NCBI GenBank assembly: GCA_900169235.1
Contig: FWCC01000237.1
Span: 62,001 to 126,000, forward strand
Direction: 5' to 3'
Origin: Zarea fungicola
Lineage: Eukaryota; Ascomycota; Sordariomycetes; Hypocreales; Cordycipitaceae
Length of the DNA stretch: 64,000 nucleotides
The position numbers were made by a program, and so were the translations under genes. Below are positions 1 to 11,800 of the stretch, piece after piece. Within the stretch, counting starts at the first letter, position 1; each line of letters opens with the position of its first letter. The notes under the pieces were generated by a model, which saw nothing but the letters and a program-made list of their open reading frames with translations, was not told the origin of the DNA and did not search any database.

Positions 1-63
1 GCGACCCTTGATCTCTTGGGTCTCTTTTTGAGACGGGGCGGTGCTGGCGGGCGTGAAAAGCAT
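1..63 (-). CDS. Possible 5' end of a gene running off the left edge
   Basis: On the minus strand an ATG at position 63 opens a frame of 21 codons without a stop down to base 1 (starts MLFTPASTAPSQKETQE). The composition looks like a protein N-terminus and the region upstream of it is non-coding. No family can be named from 21 residues, and it may be chance. Confidence 0.3.
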   Translation of the reverse strand, partial: MLFTPASTAPSQKETQEIKGR

Positions 64-1924
64 TCTTTATTCAGTCTCTGACATCTTCAAATTCATTAGA
101 ATTATTCGCATAACTGTCTTGTAAAATTTTTCCTTTCATGATCTGTCCATGGCTCATTCAACAATACCGCTATCGTTGGTTACTTGCGTCGCACCAACAG
201 GCAGCAGCAAGTAGGTTGAGGAGGGGCGTCGGCAACGAATTTTTGACATGTGACAGCCGACAAACCACATCAGCAAAACGTACCTCTCGCATTTATCAGC
301 GCGTGTGTTACCGGGAATACATCGTGCTTTTGCTTTTGCGCATGTTGTGCAGGCCTTGGGGCCCTTTTGAGCAGCCTGCATGCCTGTTCGCGCGAGGTTC
401 GTCGAGTCGTGGGTTCGGTAAGGTTGATGTGTGGGTGGTTGTTATGGGCCAGGAGCAGCTGGCAACATCTGGGGAGAGGAGATAAGATTTTCAAGAGCAG
501 ACACCCCACAATGTACGAGGAGAATCAAGTAGGAGATGAAAAACAAAACCCGAGACCAAACAAGGGAAGACGGGAAAGAGCCGGTGGGTAATATAAAATC
601 AGGCAAATGGCATGTGTGAGTGTGTCCACCTGTTTGTATAAGAGCTGATGAGCATGCGTCGCCATGTACATCAGCTCCGCAACGTTTGTCTTGGTTAGAA
701 TTATGTAGCGAGGTGTGGACTCCGTATTTCGAGGCGCAAAAGCAGTGGGCTTCCCCAGATCGGAGCTAACTGGAAAGTTGAAGAGGATGGGACAGTGCGT
801 GGAAGATGGGATATCCTGAGTAAGTGTAAATCGCTTTCAATTCAGAGTTGTAGCTAAGTGGAGAGAGGTCGCGCGGTATGAGAGGCTGCATTCAACGATG
901 GGGGGATTGGTAGATTGTATTAAATCTTGCACATTGCGAAAGTCCCAGGAGAGGCTGTAAACCAGCACCTCGAGACTCGCTTGGATATCAAAATCAGTCG
1001 GACCATGAACCGCGAAGCCACAACGCTTCTTGCTGCATGCACCTTGGCTCATTCTGCTGCGCCGTTGTTGAGGAGGTGACGCAGGTTCCTCGGCAGCGGA
1101 GGTGTAAATTGACCCGTGCATCCGGGCCTGTACTGGTAGTTCGTTCTCCCCCTGCAATTCTTTTGTGCATGGCTCATCGCAATGCAAGCTAGGCATTAAG
1201 GAGTTAGTTTATAGAACTGGGTCACTCTAATTGGCTTCTGCTCGCGCTCACACTGGTTCGGGAATGGCGGCCATCTCCATTTTGCCTTCGCCATCCGCCT
1301 CCATCCACTGGGCTGGCTGGCTGCAGGGTTGTCACAGTACGACAGTACGAGCCAACTGAAACCTAGCCATTTGCATACCTGGCCAGGAATATTTGGCAGC
1401 GGTCCAAGCCTGTCGCGGTCAAGCCTCCCGTGCGTCCCCGCAACGCTCCCAATACCCCAGACTAGATGTTGGGAGCCTGAGAATCTAGGCAGTTACCGAA
1501 GTACGTAAATCCTTGTTCTGTTCAATGAACCACCGAAGTATTTAGGCTATTCGAACGAAGTGCCATGTTGTCAAGCAGCTTATTCGGCAAACCACTCGCA
1601 ATCTCTAATTGGCCCAGAATGGGCCGAGGAAATCGGCACATGAAAAAAAAAAAAAAAAAAGAAGAACAAAGAACAAAAATCCTACATCATCTTTTTTATC
1701 ACGTCACCTGGCTTAGCCTAATGCGAGTTCTTAGTGTTCTTTGAGCCAGGCAAGGAGATGCTGCAACGCGCATCACATGTTTGAAATTCTTCTACCTAAG
1801 TAAATAATAGATTGAGCCAAAAGGGGCATATATACCTTCGGTATATACGATAGAAAGGAAATTTGATTGGGGCTGTTAATTGACAGCTGGCCTGGCAATT
1901 AAACAGTAAAACCAATTGCCACTT
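64..1924. other. Intergenic, no gene seen
   Basis: About 1.9 kb between the possible left-edge gene and the end of the aminolevulinate synthase gene. Open frames here are short and of unprotein-like composition. It holds an A18 run at 1643-1660 and an actccgta motif at 719-726. Confidence 0.6.
1643..1660. repeat. A18 homopolymer
   Basis: Eighteen consecutive A, in intergenic DNA. Length is likely to be unstable or mis-sequenced. Confidence 0.9.
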
Positions 1925-3865
1925 TTAGGCAGCGGCCACACCAGTAGCAGCGCGAGCTCCAGACCCCTCTCGCTCGAGAAGGGCCTCGGTGAAGCTACTA
2001 CCGCTCTTGACCTGACCGGTTTCCATCATTTCCTTTCTAGCCTGCTCGATCCCCAGCTGCTTATCGGTCCACAGCGCTTCGGCCACGGCACCGTCCTCGC
2101 CGACGCCAATGAAACCGCCCTCGGCGGCCCACTGCGAGGTCCTCTTGATGCCAAGACGGGTCCAGATCTCGTCGACGGCGGCGACGAGCTCATCGCGGTA
2201 TTCCTTGGTGTGGCCGGGTGTAGGGGTGATGCGGAGGCGCTCTTGACCGACAGGCACGGTCGGATAGTTGATAGATTGTACGTAGATCTGGTAGTCCTGT
2301 AGCAGCATGTCCGAGGCCGCCTTGGCCAGTTCGGCACTGCCAACCAGGATGGGGATGATGTGCGACGGGTTGGGCATGACGGGAATGTCGCGCGCGTTCA
2401 TCTCCTCCTTGACGGCGCGGGTGTGCAGCTGCTGCAGCCGGCGGTCACCGTCATACGCCATCTGGTACTCAATGGAGGCCTTGGCGCCCGCCATGGTCGC
2501 CGGAGGCAGAGAGGTCGTGAAGATGAAACCGGGCGCTAGGGAGCGAATCATGTCGACAAGCTTGGAGCTGCCGGCAATATATCCTCCAACACAGCCGTAG
2601 GCCTTGCCCAGAGTGCCGGTGATGATGTCGATGCGATCCATGATAGTGCCACGAGGCATGCCTTCCTTGTGCGCCTCCCAGTCGAGATGCTCAGCAACAC
2701 CGGCACCCTTGGGGCCGTACATGCCGACGGCGTGCACCTCATCCAGGAAAGTAATTGCGCCGTACTTGTCGGCAAGGTCGCAAATGGCTTCAATGGGTCC
2801 AATGGAGCCACACATGCTGTAAACGGACTCAAAGGCAATAATCTTGGGCACATGCAATGGCAGCGCCGCAAGTTTGGCCTCGAGATCGGCAACATCGTTA
2901 TGCTTGAAAACGATCTTCTTGGTGCCTGAATGTCGGATACCTTGGATCATTGAGGCGTGGTTCAGGCTATCAGACAAGATAACACAATCAGGCATTTTAC
3001 TGCCCAGAGTCGCAAGAGTTGCATCGTTTGCCACATAGCAGGAAGAAAAGACCAGCGCCGCCTCCTTGGAGTGCAGATTGGCCAAAGTAGCCTCCAATTC
3101 GACGGCATGGCGGTTATGGCCTGAGATGTTGCGCGTACCTCCTGCACCGGCGCCGTACTCGTCCAGCGTCTCGTGCATTTTGTCAAGGACGACAGGGTTG
3201 CGGCCCATGCCAAGATAGTCGTTGGCGCACCAAACAGTAACCTTTTCGTCCTTGCTAGCCATATGGGCGCGAGGAAATTCCTTGGCGAGCCGGTTGATGT
3301 TATTGAAGTATCGGTACGACTTATCCTTGTGCTTTTTGTCGAGCTCGTTGGTATAGAACCCGTCATAGTTGAATTTTCCGTGCTTTGTACTGGCGGCGGC
3401 GGCGGTGGTGGGCGAGGCAGTAGTGGTTGTGGATGCTTCCTTGCGACTGAACGACATGTTGGGTGGCATTTGAGCTGCGTCGAGCCTGTTAGTATAAAAT
3501 CATAGAACGAGTAACCGCAAGCCAGTCGGGGCCGAGGCATGCATACCATTGTCACGGCTGTTGATGAAGGGCGTCTCAACGGCGCGGGCTTCCTTGGTGC
3601 GGCTAGTGTGGAGGCCGGCGCGTCCGGGCTTGCCATTGACAGAAAAGGCGCGGATGCCAGAGAGAGCGGCATACTGGGAGGACTGTACTGCGAGGGCCTT
3701 GCCCATGACGGGGCACCGGTGAGCGTAGACCTGCAGCTTGGACATGGTGCCGCCGCAAGGGGAAGGCTTCGGCCGGACGGTGGTGGACATGGCCCGGAGC
3801 GTCGCGGGTGAGGCGGCCTTGAGGAAGGGGCACATGGCCTTGGACTGACGCAAAACACTATCCAT
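1925..3865 (-). CDS. hem1: 5-aminolevulinate synthase, mitochondrial
   Basis: Condenses glycine and succinyl-CoA to 5-aminolevulinate, the first step of heme synthesis, in the mitochondrial matrix with pyridoxal phosphate. Two exons (3865-3547 and 3474-1925) flank a 72-nt intron (GTATGC...GCAG), giving 622 residues, normal for fungal enzymes. Residues 1-110 form a basic Ser/Arg-rich presequence with two Cys-Pro pairs (MCPF near residue 12, RCPV near 51), the known form of heme regulatory motifs. The alpha-oxoamine synthase fold follows: GGTRNISG, the LDEVHAVG segment near the cofactor, and the lysine of TLGKAYG (about residue 397), which by family knowledge forms the Schiff base. The start was chosen because it supplies the presequence in frame. 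Feedback by heme on import is inferred from the Cys-Pro motifs only. Confidence 0.97.
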
Positions 3866-5355
3866 GGTTGCGATGAGCCGGTTGCGAGATTTTTGAAAAA
3901 AAAAAAATATGTTCTAGTTTGCGGTGTGATTGAATATTGCAAAACGCTGGTTGTACTCTTTCAAAAGTGGTTTTCGTTTTTTGTAGAGAGTTTTGGTCTC
4001 GCGAGGGGTAGGTTATTTCTTCTTTTTTTTTTTTTTTTTAAATCGAATTAATCAGAGTTTATTGTGCTATAAAGAATGCATATACACTCGCACAATTAGC
4101 CCGGCGTATAGCAAGAATGCTGGAAAGTGAGAAGGAGAATAAGGGGAAAAAAATAGTTTTCGTCTCTCGAAGAATGAGTGAGAAAGGATTGCAAAGGGAG
4201 AGAGATGACTGGACCATACGAAAATTGGCCGGTCGCCGCTTCAGCGGACCCCCTTCAAGTACCTATAAAAATCTAGCGTTGACTCTCGATGGCGGAAGCT
4301 GACTGGGCCGGTGCCGCTAACAAAATCCGAATTCGAAGAGCTGTGACTGGCTGTGTGTCCTTGCTAAACAGTCCACCACAACATGGTACGACTCGGGCCC
4401 AGCTTATGCCGCGCCCTAATAAGAAGAAAAAAAACCGACGACCTAGGGTTTAGCTGGCCTCCGGCGCTGTCTCGCTGGTTCGGAGAGCCGGCCACCCGCA
4501 CTGTACGGCGCATGTCATAGGTCTGCTATAGCGTCACTCCACCAACAAGTACTAGGTAGTTATTGGGACATGCAAGCTTTGCTTCTTACTACGCATTCCA
4601 CTCCGATTCCCACTCCGTACAAGTAAGAATTAAAGTGGCCCACGGAATTTTGGCCGGGAGATAGTAATCACACTAAACTACAAAAAGTGCAGACTCTGGG
4701 GAAATTTCAAATAGTCCATTTGGCCAGTGACACTTCCTCCGACTTCGACTCTCATCTTCTCAGGCCACTCCAAACTGCGTGTAAAATTACCCAGTATTAG
4801 CACCTACCTAGGTAAATATGCTGACCTGCCAAGGATCTGCATACGAATGTTATATGTACAGTTGGTGCAGGTACAGAGTACGGAGTGCCGCCTTAATCAC
4901 AACCTGAGCAACCAAATTGAAGGACGAGTTACAAAAACCACACCATTACGCACCGCTGCATGCCATGCATCTACCAGAGCTCTCATAATCACAGGGTTCT
5001 ACAGAGTACTCAGCCCCAATGTAGTAATTAATAACCCGATTCTGATTCTCATCCTTTGGAGAACGATTCCTCAACTATGGCAAAATGAGCTTTAAATCAA
5101 CGAGTCACAAATCTTTCCGCTCCTAACTGGCCATGCAATGAATGGTATCTGCCCCTCAATTTACCCAAACGCCAGCCCATTGTCCCTCGATGCGCCATGC
5201 TTCATCCAACTTGGGACTGTAAATAAAAAAGCAAGTGTGCGGGGATAAAAAGGAATAGAATGAAACTGGAAAAAAAAGAACTCTGGCAAAGTGCCGAAAA
5301 TTAATAACGGCCCCCTCGAACGCCATCACAAGACAATCCCGCACTTCCTCGCAGA
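3866..5355. other. Intergenic, promoter side of aminolevulinate synthase
   Basis: No gene seen. It includes a T17 run at 4023-4039 (A-rich tract just upstream of the minus-strand gene), a tacctaggta palindrome at 4805-4814 and two actccgtac-type motifs (4611-4620, 4879-4886). A plus-strand open frame at 4727-5095 has no recognisable features. Confidence 0.6.
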
Positions 5356-8300
5356 TTACTGCAATCGTCTATTCATCAAGCTCTTCTCCAGTCGTACTTG
5401 GCCATTTGGGCCACTCAATACCTTGCTTGCCCATTCTGGAAGCCTCGGTGCTGCGCCACCTTGAAAATTTTCCGGCCGTTCGTTTCGCGTATCTATTGCT
5501 CGTCGTATCGCTTGCGCGTCTTCCCATGCTCGTGCTTTATTAATGCTATTATCAATCCATCGAGTCGGCGATCGCGTAATGTTGGATAGGTGCTTTCGTT
5601 TGTGCAAGTCATGTCAGCTTCAATACTTCTTTCAATCTTTTGCTTTATTCTTGTGCTCTTTGAACGAGCTCTTGATGTGCTCCTCGTACCTCCGGGTCCT
5701 TTGCTTTACCCCCTTTTGCAATGTCTCCAAAAAGCAAGTCGTCGGAGAGATTTTCGAGCATCTGTAGACGAGTCTGCAAGTCTGAATCGTCGGCGGTGCC
5801 GATGAACGAACCCGACATTTGTCCTGATGCGAGGGCCAGGACAAACTTGTTGTTAGTTAGCATTGACGTGAGCTTGTTCCACCGGAGAGTGTCAACAGCA
5901 AACCCCTTGTTCCCATTCCTCCTGGCCAATTGGACATCCTCGCTGATTGAAATAGTCTTGGTGTTCGCATGAAAGCTGCAGTTTGGGAATCGAGCCTCGA
6001 TAGGTGCCATGGCTGTTGACAGCTTCTGCTCAAACTTCATTCGAGCACCTGCGCACGATTCAGCCCCAAATATTGGGGCCGGATCAACCTGCGAAACAGG
6101 TGTACTGACCGGGGGCGAACCAAAAAATGTATTCGCCCCCACCAGTGGTGTCGCATTTGCAGTCAATACCGGCGCTGCTGGTGTTGAAGCCCTCGGCACT
6201 GCCTGGCTCGGCAGGAGCACTGGGGCTGTGGCCGTGGTGGGATTGAAGACATGGTCTGGTCGTTCTGGATAAAAATCTGTGTTTGGCTTGCTTGGTGCGA
6301 TATTAGAGATGGGCTTCTGGATAGCGGCCCGCCTCTCTGCTTCCATCAGTCGGCTATACTCTGCCGGGTCTGATATGCGCAGTTGATGCTGCTCAACTAG
6401 ACTTTGGGCTTCCTGGCGCTCTTCAGCGGTCAAAGTAGCCGTCTCATCTTCCTCTTCAAATGTGTCCGATGACATTGCAGAAAGAATGCACTTCGCTGCA
6501 TCATGCTGCAGCAAGTGATCAAGAATGGCGTCTTTTCCTTGCATTTCAAACCGTGCATCGGTAGGTAAGACAGTCCGAACCGGATGTATTAATTTCTGGA
6601 GGCGTTTCGACCAACTGACTGGGTTCTTCTGGTCGACAACTCGCGATGCTAACTGCATCTTGAAAACCGCCTTGTTCTGCAAGTCATCCTCGAATGTACC
6701 AGCAACGACAAAGCGGTACACGAATACGGGTTTCTTTTGGCCGATGCGATAGGATCGGCCAATCGCCTGCTGGTCTTGAACTGGATTCCACTTAAAGTCA
6801 AAAATGACGACCCGGTTTGCGCCGTGGATATTCAAGCCCACACCACCAGCCGTTGTAGAAATCAGGTACACTTCCGCGTCGCCGGTATTGAACCTTTTTA
6901 CCATGTCTTGTCGCTTTGAAATGGTCGTAGAGCCATCCAGACGATAGAATGCCCGTCCTTGAGTTTTAAAGAGCCTATCAAGATAATCAAGCGTCGGGAT
7001 TGACTGGCTGAAGACGAGAACCTTGTCGCCCATTTTGTGCGATTGATCTAGAATCTTATTCAGAAGCTCAACCTTGTAGGATAAGCCGGTTCGGTCAAGG
7101 TCTTTTGCACCCGTCATCCTCAAAATCCTGGGAATTATGTCCATGGGAAACTTGGCCACCTGTTTTCCGAGATTTGCGCTAGTCTTCAGATTGATAACCA
7201 TCCTCCGATACGTTGCTGGATGTGCGCAAACTAGAGCCAAGTTATTCAGGACGCCAAAGAGTCCTGCTTGACTGAGACTGTCGCCCATCGACGATATGTA
7301 CTGGTCGTAGAGCCGCCGCTGCATGTCTGTGGGAGGAACAGAAATCACAAATTCCTCTTTGGGCGGTAGTTCATTCTTCAAACAAGATTTGATTGTCGCA
7401 CGGTGAACTTTGGGGGCCGCAGTTTCCTTCAGCACCTGCAGCATTTTGATGGCGTTCCTCTTTTCGAAATTGGTTGAGTCGGTGTATAAGCCCAGCTGAA
7501 TAGGGTTTACATATCTTTCCCGAAATTCTTGCAAAGGTCCCAGAAAGTTTGGCGCAACCCAGTCAATCATTGAGTAGTACTCCTCAACATTGTTTGCAAG
7601 TGGTGAACCTGTCAAAGCAATTCGTGTGCTCGTTTTCAGCTTCGAGGTGAGCTGGGAGATTTTGGCCCGCGGGTTCTTCAAAACGTGAGCTTCATCAGCA
7701 ACGACAACCGTAGCTTTCTCGACAATGATCCTGTCAATGGTGTCGGCATCATTTTCAAACTTGTTGTACTCCGACTTGAACATGTTATACCCAATGATGA
7801 GAATGCCGCCACCGGCAGCCCATTGCTTGGCATGGTCAAGTCTCTCGAGAGAACTATTGGCTGCTTCGATGGTAATGATTTGTCCCATGATATCTTTCGG
7901 AGCCCACAGCAAGAATTCGTCCTTCCAATTCTCAACCAAGCCCGATGGGCACAAAACTAAAATCCACCAGTCGCGCAGATCTTCCGGGATCTGTCCGCGA
8001 ACTGTGGGATCACCAGAGGCCGCCGCTTCCCGCAGAGCCACCAAGAATGTGATTGTCTGCATGGTCTTGCCCAGACCCATGGTGTGGGCTAGAAGGCAAC
8101 CCTGACGCTGGCTTGATGGGCGAACAATGTGATTCCACATAAACCGGACACCTTCGATTTGGTGATCCTTGATCTGAGGAGCAATCTCCTTGTTGACGTA
8201 TATGAAGCCCTGGTCCGTCTCTTTTGCCTCATTGATGATAAGCCGAGCTGTTTTGTTGGATACGGTGCCATGTTCACTGAGGGTTTTCAGGTTTGCTCGG

Positions 8301-10543
8301 AGCTCATTTCTGCGTTTTTCCTGCTCTTCTATGAGCCTTGTTTCGCGCTCGCGTAGGGCCACAGCACCCCTGTCGAGAATGATTTCCTTCTTTTTGGGCT
8401 TCTTGGCCGATGCAGTAATCGGGTTGGCAGGATCGATTTCCTCACTGGACGCAAATAGCTCGTCGTCCCAAGCATCCAAACGAGCTATCTGGTTTTGCTG
8501 GGGAAAGCCATCTTTGATGCTGAAGAGAAATGAGCAGAATGGGGCAAAGTCCTTTGCGGAGTCTTCCAACTTGCCCGCGTCGCGGTCGCTGATTGTTAGA
8601 ACTTTCTCCTCTTTGAGGTGCTTGCATCTCACAAAGCTAAGGAAAACAAAAGTTAAATCAAAGACATCATCTATGCCAATTCTCCCATCATGCCTGTCCA
8701 TTCGTTCGTAGGCTTTGACGAGAAGATTTGACCAGAGATCGCGGATACTAGGCCGAGCTAGAAGAGCGAAGACGGCCTCACGTCTTGCAAACGGCAGTTT
8801 CCACAGAATGGAAATTGCAAGTCGGAAGCGATCTTTCTGCTTTGCCCAAACTTTAGGCGAAACATTACCGATTTCTTCCAGAAAATCCTGGTTGAATGAC
8901 TCAAAGGCAGTTGGTACAAGCCTCTCGTCAGTGCCTTGCATCTCGACGTCCGAATGCGCAGTTAGGTCAATGACAGAGTCAGCTTGGCTAGCTGGTTGTG
9001 TGATATGAGGCAGAGTGTGTGCACCGTTTGTGTTGAGTGGTCCAGGTTCGCGGTTGGCAGCTGGCGAGTCAGGGAGATGAAGTGTAGGGGAAGAAGGTGC
9101 ACGTGCGAGCTTGAGCTGCTCGTCATCAACAATAAAATATTCTTCCTCTGAACTCGATAGGAGCTCGTCGTTATGAATAATATTTTTTGCGTGTGCCGAT
9201 CTTGTTTGTTGTGTTGGTGGTGATGCAACTTTTGGCGGCAATGTTCGTAGAGAGAATAAGCTGGTAAGCCACTCCTGGTGTAACTTATCGACCACCGTTT
9301 GCTCAATGCTGTGCGTTTGAAATCTCAGTTCCTCTTCGTTCTTCCACGGCAAAGACCTGAGATCTTTTGTCAGACTAGCAAGCCGATTGCGATAAAGCTC
9401 TACCTGCTGCCGCGCTTTAATAGCATGTTCACGCAGAAGACCGTATTTTCTTGAGTAAGACCAAAGGCGATGTGCTTTTTTCTCGAGCTTTGGAAGCTTT
9501 TTCTTTTCCCAATCAGATTTGATTCTTGCGATTTCTTCGTTTAAAATAAACTCAACAGCTTCCGAGTCAAGGGTAGAAGAGCCGGCCAGCGTATTTTCGG
9601 CCTCCTCGTCCGCTATTTCTCGAAGCGTATCGTCATCAAGTGAGGCCAGATCGTCGAAGTTGACAATATAATCGCCTCCGTCCGATTTCACAGCAGCTAC
9701 AGCCCCATTTTGAATTTTAGAGGCCTTTCTGTTGTTCCGAAGCAGAAATTTCTTGAGCATTGAGTATCTGGCATATGTTCTGCCGCGCGGTCGAAGCGGA
9801 TTGGCGATTGACTGAAATGTGTCAGAACCGCTATCAGATTCGATGTCTATCTCTAACGGGATAACGCTTGTCTCGGTCAATGCCTTCTTTCCGAGGTAGG
9901 CATTCAACGAATCTTCCCCCGACGAGCTATGGCTGGCCTGTCGGATCCTTTGATAATTATGATGGTCAGGCTCTTCAAAGCCGGACATGCGTGCGTTCGG
10001 GTCGCCAACTTGGATGTCGCGGACGATTGTGGGTATTAAGCGGCGACGCTTTTGCAATGGCTCCTCTGAAATATTCGACTGTCCAGCTTGTGGTTTTGGT
10101 TCTTCCCCATTAGCTTGACTGGCGATAGAAAGAGATACTATAGAATCCTGGTGCTGCGGTTCAGGTCCATGTGCCAGAGTGTTGTGGACGTGTTCACAGC
10201 CAGAGGCAACGTTATAATGAACGGGCTCAGGAGCCAGGGCCTGCTCGTTTTCGATGGCTCTCCTCTCGGTGCAGAATGCAGGGCTCTGCTTCTGGAGGGC
10301 CATAAGCTTTCTTACAAGGCTTGTCTGATGCTTAGCAACGGTGATTCCAAGAAGTTCCATGAGCTCCCGTCTCGAGAATAGTAGCTCATACGTGAGCAGT
10401 GTCTCGCCGTCCATCATGTTCTCACGCAACTGCGCCTCAAGTGCCATGGGGTTTTTAGTCCATCTTGCACCATTGAAGCATAGCTCTTCACAAACTCGAT
10501 CCTCATTCCATTGGAAGGGATCATCGAAGGGCGCTCCTGCCAT
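5356..10543 (-). CDS. SNF2-family chromatin-remodelling ATPase, ATRX/ARIP4-like
   Basis: DNA translocase of the SNF2 superfamily, expected in the nucleus. The first exon (10543-5690) encodes 1618 residues. The N-terminus (about 1-90) looks like a small helical SAM-like domain; residues 90-780 are mostly low-complexity and charged. The ATPase has Walker A HTMGLGKT (about 820), DEAH followed by VLKNP (about 950), and the C-lobe arginine motif QAIGRSYRIGQ (about 1260). LLAHTMGLGKT and the long insert between lobes resemble ATRX and RAD54L2/ARIP4 more than RAD54. The frame reads to a stop at 5645, but an intron 5689-5593 (GTACGA donor, CTGAC branch 21 nt before an AAG acceptor) joins in phase to 78 protein-like residues ending at 5356, giving 1696 residues. 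I prefer this longer end; the short one is the alternative. No ADD finger is seen. Confidence 0.85.
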
Positions 10544-11800
10544 ACTGGGCTTGCCAGTTAGGTGCGCGTTGGCTTCTGCGACAAGCTCTCCTACTGCACC
10601 CTTGTTAGCACCTCTACTGACAAGTACAAAGAATTATGGATCACTAGGACGTTTGTACAGTCCATAATTTATAGGGGGTTCATGTAGCCTACATTGCACA
10701 TTTGCATTCGGATGCAGAAGTAAGACCAAAAAAAGTGAACGAAACTGGTAAGCTAGCCTACCGCCGAGGGGCGATGAATGTAGACGGACACGATCTGAGA
10801 TATTCCTCAACCGAGACCGAAACCAAAAGGAGAAAACAGGCCGATTTATCTGCTGCAGAGATGTGAGTGTTAAATAGGCGGGCACAGGAGTTGTTGCAAT
10901 CAGCATGAATCGCTTAGGGACATGGAGTATGGCTTGGTTGTCGGTTTGACTCCGCCGTTTGCAGAAATTGCTGGCAGCTGCGCACGCCAGCTGGCAAGGG
11001 CCGGGAGGCCGTAATTTGCAGACCAGCTGCTGCAGATGGCCTGAATCAGGTTGAAATTGTGATACTACAACAGCGCAATGATGGCAATATACGCTGCTGG
11101 ATTCCTTGTTCTCCTGCCAAAGCAAATTATTGTCGACAGCTTTAAATATTAGTGGGCCAATCTCGGCCACGCGCCCACGCTGTAACGCGTAAGACTAGGA
11201 CCAGAACTTCTGCGCTTCAGAAGAGCTGCCGTTAATACGGGATCACAAATTTGGAAGCCAATGCTGCTAATGATCAAGTCATGAACACCGTGATTTTAGT
11301 CCTCACTACCAGAATTATTATGACAGATTTCCCACAGGCATGAATTGAAAGTAGCTCCAACAACTACTTTGCAAAAGCTAATACAGTATCAGTTCGATGT
11401 GCACATGAGTTACTAGGCAAGACAAGTACAGCATTCTAAATTTATCTCTCTGCTGGAGACAGTAGGTCATTATACAGCTGTTGATCAAGTTAAGTAAAGC
11501 TCGCGCGGTCACACAAAGTGACTTGGTGATGCTTGCTGCGATGGGTTGTAATAAGCTGTTAGGGAGCCACCTACAAAGTTCACCAGACCAGTGGTGCCAC
11601 TATTTGCGGAGATGCGCCCATAGGTGCGATTAATAAGCCGGCACGCCTACAGGATAGAAACCGATAGACGTTCATCCACAGCTCATGAGTATTCACTCCC
11701 TGAAAGGCGTTCGAGAAACACAGTGTAGCTATCCAGCCGACTTCCCTCGCAGGCTCCCCCATAAACTTTAAGGTCTAAGGTCTACTGTCGAGCTGAGGAC
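10544..11800. other. Divergent intergenic region
   Basis: 1.26 kb between the SNF2 gene (minus) and glutathione synthetase (plus), so it should hold both promoters. A minus-strand open frame at 11170-10634 has Cys/Arg/Ser-rich composition and no recognisable domain, and is not called. Confidence 0.6.

Noticed and set aside
1916..2302. 128-codon plus-strand open frame under aminolevulinate synthase
   Set aside because: Antisense shadow of a conserved exon with no features of its own.
2962..3942. 326-codon open frame overlapping the aminolevulinate synthase gene on the same strand
   Set aside because: Runs across the intron in another frame; Ser/Pro/Arg-rich shadow of the real exons.
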